19,212 bases of DNA from DASRJW01 sp964567755 (GTDB lineage Bacteria; Krumholzibacteriota; Krumholzibacteriia; G020349025): assembly GCA_964567755.1 (NCBI GenBank), contig CAZMNW010000062.1, forward strand, positions 1 through 19,212, in the 5' to 3' direction. Position numbers and translations under genes: made by a program. Positions 14,629-19,212 of this stretch are shown piece by piece. The notes beneath the pieces were generated by a model. It was not told the DNA's origin, did no database searches, and saw only the letters and a list, made by a program, of their open reading frames with translations. How positions within the stretch are numbered: the stretch's first letter is position 1; every line of letters begins with the position of its first letter.

Positions 14629-17046
14629 GTGAATGCTCTCGCCCTCGCAATCCTCGCCCTCTCTCTATTGTGTGCGCCAGCCGCGGCACAAACGCCGACC
14701 GGCTCCTCCATGCAGGAACCCGCGCCAGCAACCGTGCTGCCGATTCCACAGTCGTTGATCTCCGTCAAGATGGAAGAGACCTCGGCGGTGCTCGAATTCA
14801 TGCGCGATCGTCATGGACCTGACGCCGAGCTGGACGCGATTCGTGCGGCGCTGCCGGCGGTGCTCGCACGCGCACAGGAAATGCTCGAATCGACCGAGCA
14901 GCGGCTCGGCAACGCCATCCCCGCCCGCGAGCTGGCAGAGATGGAACGCCGCTTCCGCCGTGCGCGCACGCCGATCGCATCCTGGCACGCCAAGCTGCAG
15001 CGCCGCGGGCGCTCCCTCGACCACGATCTGCAAACGTTGCAAGACCTGCGTGCGACTTGGGAGGCGACGCTCGCAGGTGCGGATTCGACGCTCGCGCCAC
15101 CCCAGCTGTTGGAAGTTCCCCACGAAGCCATCGCGTCCATCACTGCGATCGAAAGACAATTCCTCGAACGCCGCGCCGAGATCTTCACCGTCGAAGGCCA
15201 GATCGGACGCGCCGAGAACGTCCTTGGCGACGGTCTTGGCATGATCGAGACCGCGCGCGCACACGCACGCATGCAACTCACGGTCCTCGACGTGCCGCCG
15301 CTTTGGAATTTCGCCTTTCATCCACCGGCGCTGCACGAGCAAGTCGAGCAGTTTTCCATCAGCTTGCGGGCCGACCTGCGGGAGGCTCGCGAGTTCGTGA
15401 GCGTGGAGCGCAAACGTCTGATCGCTGTTGGCGCGTTGTTTCTCGTCTTCCTCGCAGTTTCCGTCCGGCTCGGGCGCCGGATCCGGAGAACGCCTCCAGA
15501 ACAAGAGATGGGAGCGGCAGTTCGGATCCTGTCACGGCCAATCTCTGCGGCCACGATCGCAACGGCGCTCCCCGCCGCGATCGCACTGCCGGACCTGCCA
15601 TTTCTCGTGCTCGATGCCGGAGCCACGCTCCTTTTCATTCCGCTGCTCCGAGTGCTGCCACCCTGGCTCGTGAGGCACACCTATCTCCTGGCAGCGCTCT
15701 TCGGTTTGCACGTCTTCGGCGCTGTCACCGAGCTCGCGATCTATCTGTCGCCGTTGCAACGTTTTTTGCTCGTGCTGCAGTGCGCGCTGGCGCTATGGGT
15801 TCTGGTGCCACTGCTGCGCGCCTCCCGGCGCGCGTCCGCGCCGCTCTCCGCGCGCTCGCGCTACCTGCGTGCGCTGCAGTGGCTTGCGTTCGCTCTGGTG
15901 TCGACCGCGCTCCTCGCCAACGTGGCGGGCAACGCGTCGTTGGCCGCGCTCACCGTGCGCGGGGTCGTGCGCTCGACCTACATCGGTCTGGCGCTCTACG
16001 GCGCATATCTGGTGGTGGAAGCACTGCTGCGCGTCATCCTGCACGCCTCGTTCCTGCGCAAGTCGCCGCTGGTCCGCAACCACGAAACGATGCTGCACCG
16101 GCGCGCGACCTTGTTGTTGCGCGCCTTGCTCATCTTTTTGTGGGTGCAGAATGTACTCCAGGCCATGCTGCTCTGGGGAGTGGTCACGAGCGTTGTGCGC
16201 AAGAGTCTGGCCGCCCAGGCCCGCTTCGGTGAATTCGCATTCTCGCTGAGCGACGTCGTGAGCTTCGCAGTCACCGTGTGGGCAGCCGCTCTGGTGTCGC
16301 GCGGACTGCGCTTCATTCTCGCCGAGGACATTTACACGCGTGTGTCCTTGCCGCGCGGCGCGCCGCATGCGATCTCGACTGCGCTACACTACGTCCTCTT
16401 GCTCTGCGGCTTCTTCCTCGCCGTCGCCGCCACCGGCGTGGAACTCAGCAAGTTCGCCATCATCGCCAGCGCCTTCAGCGTGGGAGTTGGCTTCGGTCTG
16501 CAGAACGTGGTCAACAATTTCGTCTCGGGATTGATCCTGATGGTCGAGCGGCCGATCATGCCCGGCGACTCGGTGCAGATCGGCCAAACGACAGGCGAGG
16601 TCAAGCGCATCGGCATTCGTTCGAGCACCGTGCGCACGTGGGAAGGCGCCGAGGTCATCGTCCCCAATGCCAACCTGATCGCCAACGAGGTGGTGAATTG
16701 GACCCTGTCGGACCGGCAGCGACGAATCGATGTGAACGTGGGCGTCGAGTACGGCAGTGATCCGCAAACGGTGATCGACCTACTCATCGAGGCCGGCTCG
16801 CGCCACACGGAGGTCGTGCGGCAACCGCCCCCGTCGGCGCTGTTCATCGCCTTTGGCGACAGCTCCCTCGACTTCCAGCTGCGAGTGTGGACCGCGAACA
16901 TCGACCAATGGATGCGCATTCGCAGCGATGTCGCCGTCGCGGCGCTCGCGGCCTTGCGCTCGGCGGGGATCACCATCCCCTTCCCGCAGCGCGACGTTCA
17001 CATCAAGTCGATGGGGACGCCGCTCGGTCCTGGCTCGAACACCTGA
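14629..17046 (+). CDS. Large MscS-family mechanosensitive channel
   Basis: The 805-residue protein starts at a GTG with a GGGGG about 12 bases upstream. It has a clear signal peptide (NALALAILALSLLCAPAAA, cut near residue 21). Residues ~30-260 are charged and helical, probably a periplasmic coiled-coil region as in the MscK/YbdG/YjeP-type large members. Then come several membrane helices (~262-280, 300-390, 420-445, 455-480, 495-525, 540-565, 585-605). The final one leads into the pore-lining helix and cytoplasmic domain: FSVGVGFGLQNVVNNFVSGL (~616-635), MVERPIMPGDSV and VPNANLIANEVVNW. These are MscS hallmarks. The channel opens on membrane tension and releases solutes during hypo-osmotic shock. 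Its length, 805 against about 286 residues in E. coli MscS, places it among the large family members. Confidence 0.93.
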   Translation: MNALALAILALSLLCAPAAAQTPTGSSMQEPAPATVLPIPQSLISVKMEETSAVLEFMRDRHGPDAELDAIRAALPAVLARAQEMLESTEQRLGNAIPARELAEMERRFRRARTPIASWHAKLQRRGRSLDHDLQTLQDLRATWEATLAGADSTLAPPQLLEVPHEAIASITAIERQFLERRAEIFTVEGQIGRAENVLGDGLGMIETARAHARMQLTVLDVPPLWNFAFHPPALHEQVEQFSISLRADLREAREFVSVERKRLIAVGALFLVFLAVSVRLGRRIRRTPPEQEMGAAVRILSRPISAATIATALPAAIALPDLPFLVLDAGATLLFIPLLRVLPPWLVRHTYLLAALFGLHVFGAVTELAIYLSPLQRFLLVLQCALALWVLVPLLRASRRASAPLSARSRYLRALQWLAFALVSTALLANVAGNASLAALTVRGVVRSTYIGLALYGAYLVVEALLRVILHASFLRKSPLVRNHETMLHRRATLLLRALLIFLWVQNVLQAMLLWGVVTSVVRKSLAAQARFGEFAFSLSDVVSFAVTVWAAALVSRGLRFILAEDIYTRVSLPRGAPHAISTALHYVLLLCGFFLAVAATGVELSKFAIIASAFSVGVGFGLQNVVNNFVSGLILMVERPIMPGDSVQIGQTTGEVKRIGIRSSTVRTWEGAEVIVPNANLIANEVVNWTLSDRQRRIDVNVGVEYGSDPQTVIDLLIEAGSRHTEVVRQPPPSALFIAFGDSSLDFQLRVWTANIDQWMRIRSDVAVAALAALRSAGITIPFPQRDVHIKSMGTPLGPGSNT

Positions 17047-17047
17047 C

Positions 17048-17087
17048 AGCGCTGCGACTGCATGCGCTTGATTCACAGCTGTTTTTT
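17048..17087 (+). terminator. Weak possible terminator after the MscS gene
   Basis: Right after the MscS stop, AGCGC (17048-17052) pairs with GCGCT (17064-17068) across an 11-base loop. A T6 run follows at 17082-17087. The gap of about 13 bases between stem and T run is too long for a classic intrinsic terminator, so this is a weak call. Confidence 0.2.
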
Positions 17088-17102
17088 CAGTAGGTTCACG
17101 AC

Positions 17103-17129
17103 CCCTGCGACCTGGACGTGAGGTCGGGG
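17103..17129 (+). promoter_or_regulatory. Hairpin in the ettA leader
   Basis: CGACCT (17108-17113) pairs with AGGTCG (17121-17126) across GGACGTG. CCC (17103-17105) can extend the pairing with GGG (17127-17129) over a two-base bulge. The stem ends 45 bases before the ettA start and is not followed by a T run, so it is not an intrinsic terminator. It could be a leader structure or an operator, or it could be chance in GC-rich DNA. Confidence 0.3.
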
Positions 17130-17174
17130 CACGCACGCATCGCGAACCAATTCGACCTTCGAGAGGATCTGCGA

Positions 17175-18854
17175 ATGGCCGGCGAGTACATCTTCACCAT
17201 CAAGGACCTGCGTAAGGTCGTCCCCCCGAAGGTCGAGATCCTGAAGGGCATCTGGCTGTCGTTTTTTTGGGGCGCCAAGATCGGGGTCATCGGCCCGAAT
17301 GGCGCTGGCAAGAGCACCTTGCTGCGCATCATGGCGGGCATCGACCAGCAGTTCACTGGCGAAGCGATGCCGGCCAAGACCGCCAAGGTCGGGTACTTGC
17401 CGCAGGAACCCCAGCTCGATCCCACCAAGACAGTGAAGGGCAACATCGAAATGGCGGTGGCGGAAACCCGGGCGCTCCTCGACCGCTTCGAGCAGATCAG
17501 CGCGCGTTTCGCCGAACCGCTGGACGGCGGTGAAATGGAGAAGCTGCTCGAAGAGCAAGGGCGTGTCCAAGACCGGATCGAGGCCGTGAACGCCTGGGAG
17601 CTCGATCACCAGCTCGAGATCGCCATGGACGCGCTGCGCTGCCCGCCCCCGGATGCGGAGGTGCGCACGCTCTCCGGCGGCGAACGGCGCCGCGTCGCAC
17701 TCTGCCGCTTGCTGCTCGAAAAACCCGATCTGCTGCTTCTCGACGAGCCCACGAATCATCTCGACGCCGAGTCCGTCGCCTGGCTCGAGCGCTTTTTGCG
17801 CGATTATCCGGGCACGGTCGTGGCAGTCACCCACGACCGCTATTTCCTCGACAAGGCAGCCGCATGGATCCTGGAGCTCGATCGCGGCGCCGGGATTCCG
17901 TGGGAAGGCAACTACTCGTCGTGGCTCGATCAAAAGCTGCGCGTGCTCACGCAACAAGACAAACCGAACTCGGGGCGCGCGCGCACACTGCAGCACGAGC
18001 TCGAGTGGATGCAAATGACGCCGAACCTGCGCAAGAACCACAGCCGGCAGCGCATCGCCTCCTACGAGAAACTGCTGGCCGCAGAAGCCGAAACGCGGCG
18101 CGAAACCGATGAAATTTACATCCCGCCGGGTCCACGGCTCGGCAACGTCGTCATCGAGGCGACTGGCCTGCGCAAAGCGTATGGCGACAATCTGCTCTTC
18201 GAGGATCTGAGCTTCAGCCTGCCGCCCGGCGGCATCGTCGGCATCATCGGGCCGAACGGCGCCGGGAAAACGACGCTCTTTCGGTTGATCACCGGCCAGG
18301 AGACTCCCGACGCCGGCACCTTGCGCAACGGCGAAACCGTCGTTATCGCGCACGTGGATCAGGTGCGGGATGCGCTCGACGGCGGAAAAACCGTTTTCGA
18401 AGAGATCTCCGGCGGCCTCGATCAGCTGCAGGTGGGCAAGCGCTCGATGCTGTCGCGCGCCTACGTCGGTCAGTTCAACTTCAAGGGCGCCGACCAACAA
18501 AAGCGCGTCAAGGATCTCTCGGGCGGCGAGCGCAACCGGCTGCATCTCGCCAAAATGCTCATGGTGGGCGCCAACGTGCTGCTTCTCGACGAACCCACCA
18601 ACGATCTCGACGTCGACACGTTGCGCGCGCTGGAAACGGCACTGCTCGACTTCGCCGGCTGCGTCGTCGTCATCAGCCACGACCGCTGGTTCCTCGACCG
18701 CATCGCGACTCACATCCTCGCTTTCGAGGGCGACAGCCAGGTCGTCTGGTTCGAGGGCAATTACCAGGACTACGAAGCATCGCGTCGCGCCCGTCTCGGC
18801 CGCGAGGCCGACCAGCCGCACCGCATCCAGTACCGCAAGTTAACGCGCGGTTGA
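17175..18854 (+). CDS. ettA: Energy-dependent translational throttle protein EttA (ABC-F ATPase)
   Basis: The 559-residue protein closely follows E. coli EttA (about 555 residues) along its whole length. It carries KVVPPKVEILKGIWLSFFWG and two ATPase cassettes. The first has Walker A GPNGAGKST (40-48), signature LSGGE (166-170) and Walker B LLLLDE (D190, E191). The second has GPNGAGKTT (359-367), LSGGE (448-452) and LLLDE (D472, E473). The arm insertion (~95-140) and the linker that contacts P-site tRNA (~242-322) are present, as is the EttA-typical EGNYSSW. In E. coli, EttA binds the ribosomal E site and gates the first peptide bond according to ATP/ADP level. I chose the ATG at 17175 because GAGAGG (17161-17166) precedes it by eight bases and it matches the family N-terminus. 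The frame is open upstream without conserved sequence. Confidence 0.96.
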   Translation: MAGEYIFTIKDLRKVVPPKVEILKGIWLSFFWGAKIGVIGPNGAGKSTLLRIMAGIDQQFTGEAMPAKTAKVGYLPQEPQLDPTKTVKGNIEMAVAETRALLDRFEQISARFAEPLDGGEMEKLLEEQGRVQDRIEAVNAWELDHQLEIAMDALRCPPPDAEVRTLSGGERRRVALCRLLLEKPDLLLLDEPTNHLDAESVAWLERFLRDYPGTVVAVTHDRYFLDKAAAWILELDRGAGIPWEGNYSSWLDQKLRVLTQQDKPNSGRARTLQHELEWMQMTPNLRKNHSRQRIASYEKLLAAEAETRRETDEIYIPPGPRLGNVVIEATGLRKAYGDNLLFEDLSFSLPPGGIVGIIGPNGAGKTTLFRLITGQETPDAGTLRNGETVVIAHVDQVRDALDGGKTVFEEISGGLDQLQVGKRSMLSRAYVGQFNFKGADQQKRVKDLSGGERNRLHLAKMLMVGANVLLLDEPTNDLDVDTLRALETALLDFAGCVVVISHDRWFLDRIATHILAFEGDSQVVWFEGNYQDYEASRRARLGREADQPHRIQYRKLTRG

Positions 18855-18908
18855 TCCTTGCGCGCGCAGCACCGCGCCGGCACGAGCGATCCGATGCACC
18901 CCACAACC

Positions 18909-18944
18909 GGCCGGGCAGTGTGATCCGGCGCACTGCTACCGGCC
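18909..18944. terminator. Strong hairpin between convergent ettA and HNH genes
   Basis: GGCCGGGCAGTG (18909-18920) pairs with CACTGC (18931-18936) and CCGGCC (18939-18944), with a two-base TA bulge and the loop TGATCCGGCG. The 12-bp GC-rich stem sits 55 bases after the ettA stop and 16 bases after the HNH stop on the other strand, where a bidirectional terminator is expected. No T run follows on either strand, so termination would not be of the classic kind. It could instead be a dispersed intergenic palindromic repeat. Confidence 0.45.
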
Positions 18945-18959
18945 GATTCAGCGCACCCG

Positions 18960-19212
18960 TTACCGGAAAAACTCTGCGGGCGGCGGAATTTTCCTTTCGT
19001 TTTGGTACCAGACGCCGAGCTCATCGGGGCCGAGACGCCAGACGATGTCGAGCGGCGCCTGACCGCGCACACGCGCCAAGCCACCGTGCTCGCCCTGCAA
19101 GTGGTGATAGGGACAGAGCACGAGGAGGTTTTCGGGTGCGTTGTCGCCGCCCCAGCCCCGGTAATACAAATGATGCACTTGGACGTTGACGCGCGCGGTG
19201 CATCCCGGCGCC
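18960..19212 (-). CDS. HNH endonuclease, C-terminal part (gene continues past the window)
   Basis: The minus-strand frame is open from the window end (19212) to a TAA at 18962-18960, about 83 residues of the C-terminus. It reads a Cys (APGC), then VQVHHLYYRGWGGDNAPENL and LVLCPYHHLQGEHGG. This is the core of an HNH domain: the HH pair supplies the first catalytic His, the N of PENL is the central Asn, and CPYHH with the final His completes the betabeta-alpha metal site. A second Cys of a zinc knuckle (CPYH) is visible. A 35-residue tail follows, ending PPPAEFFR. The N-terminal part, which would show whether this is a DUF222-type, phage-type or stand-alone HNH nuclease, is missing. A GTG at 19178 is not the true start, because the motif extends above it. 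Confidence 0.85.
   Translation of the reverse strand, partial: APGCTARVNVQVHHLYYRGWGGDNAPENLLVLCPYHHLQGEHGGLARVRGQAPLDIVWRLGPDELGVWYQNERKIPPPAEFFR

Noticed and set aside
12746..14749. 667-aa minus-strand ORF antisense to the kinase propeller
   Set aside because: It mirrors the repetitive propeller coding sequence and has no recognisable domain, so it is a shadow of a strong gene.
17073..18821. 582-aa minus-strand ORF antisense to ettA
   Set aside because: ettA is unambiguous in the opposite strand. This frame stays open because of ettA's codon bias.

Overview
The window is high-GC, densely coded bacterial DNA from a Gram-negative-like organism. Evidence for this is a MscS channel with a large extracytoplasmic domain, a lipoprotein-type solute-binding protein and a Ser/Thr kinase fused to a TolB/PD40-type beta-propeller. 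That kinase architecture is common in Acidobacteriota, Gemmatimonadota and Candidatus Eisenbacteria. The phylum cannot be fixed from the sequence alone. No tRNA, rRNA or CRISPR array was seen.

Layout. (1) 1-~290: a truncated IS3-type element, holding the tail of orfA and the first ~68 codons of orfB, cut off abruptly. (2) 385-2759 (+): a 10-bp-arm palindrome over the start of a small Cys-rich ORF. The ORF is translationally coupled (ATGA) to a membrane-anchored SGNH/GDSL-type protein with TPR-like repeats. (3) 2777-10314 (-): a five-gene carbohydrate operon transcribed right to left. It encodes a PF10091/GH144-type glucanase, a sugar solute-binding protein, two MalF/MalG-type permeases and a 1074-aa multidomain six-hairpin glycosidase-like protein. 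All four junctions are 4-base stop/start overlaps. (4) 10687-11844 (+): the MalK/UgpC-type ATPase that very probably powers this transporter, transcribed divergently. (5) 11933-14584 (+): the Ser/Thr kinase with beta-propeller. (6) 14629-17046 (+): a large MscS-family channel. (7) 17175-18854 (+): EttA, an ABC-F translation factor and the most conserved gene here. (8) 18960-window end (-): the C-terminal end of an HNH endonuclease, convergent with ettA, with a strong hairpin between them.

How it works together. The central block (2777-11844) reads as one complete sugar import and degradation system. A secreted endo-acting glucanase and a secreted multidomain hydrolase would produce oligosaccharides, which the lipoprotein captures and MalFGK-type proteins import. 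Membership of the GH144-associated family suggests beta-1,2-glucan as substrate, but this is inference. The most interesting points are this locus with its unclassified 1074-aa hydrolase, the missing conventional start codon for the glucanase, and the small Cys-rich ORF with a palindrome across its start.
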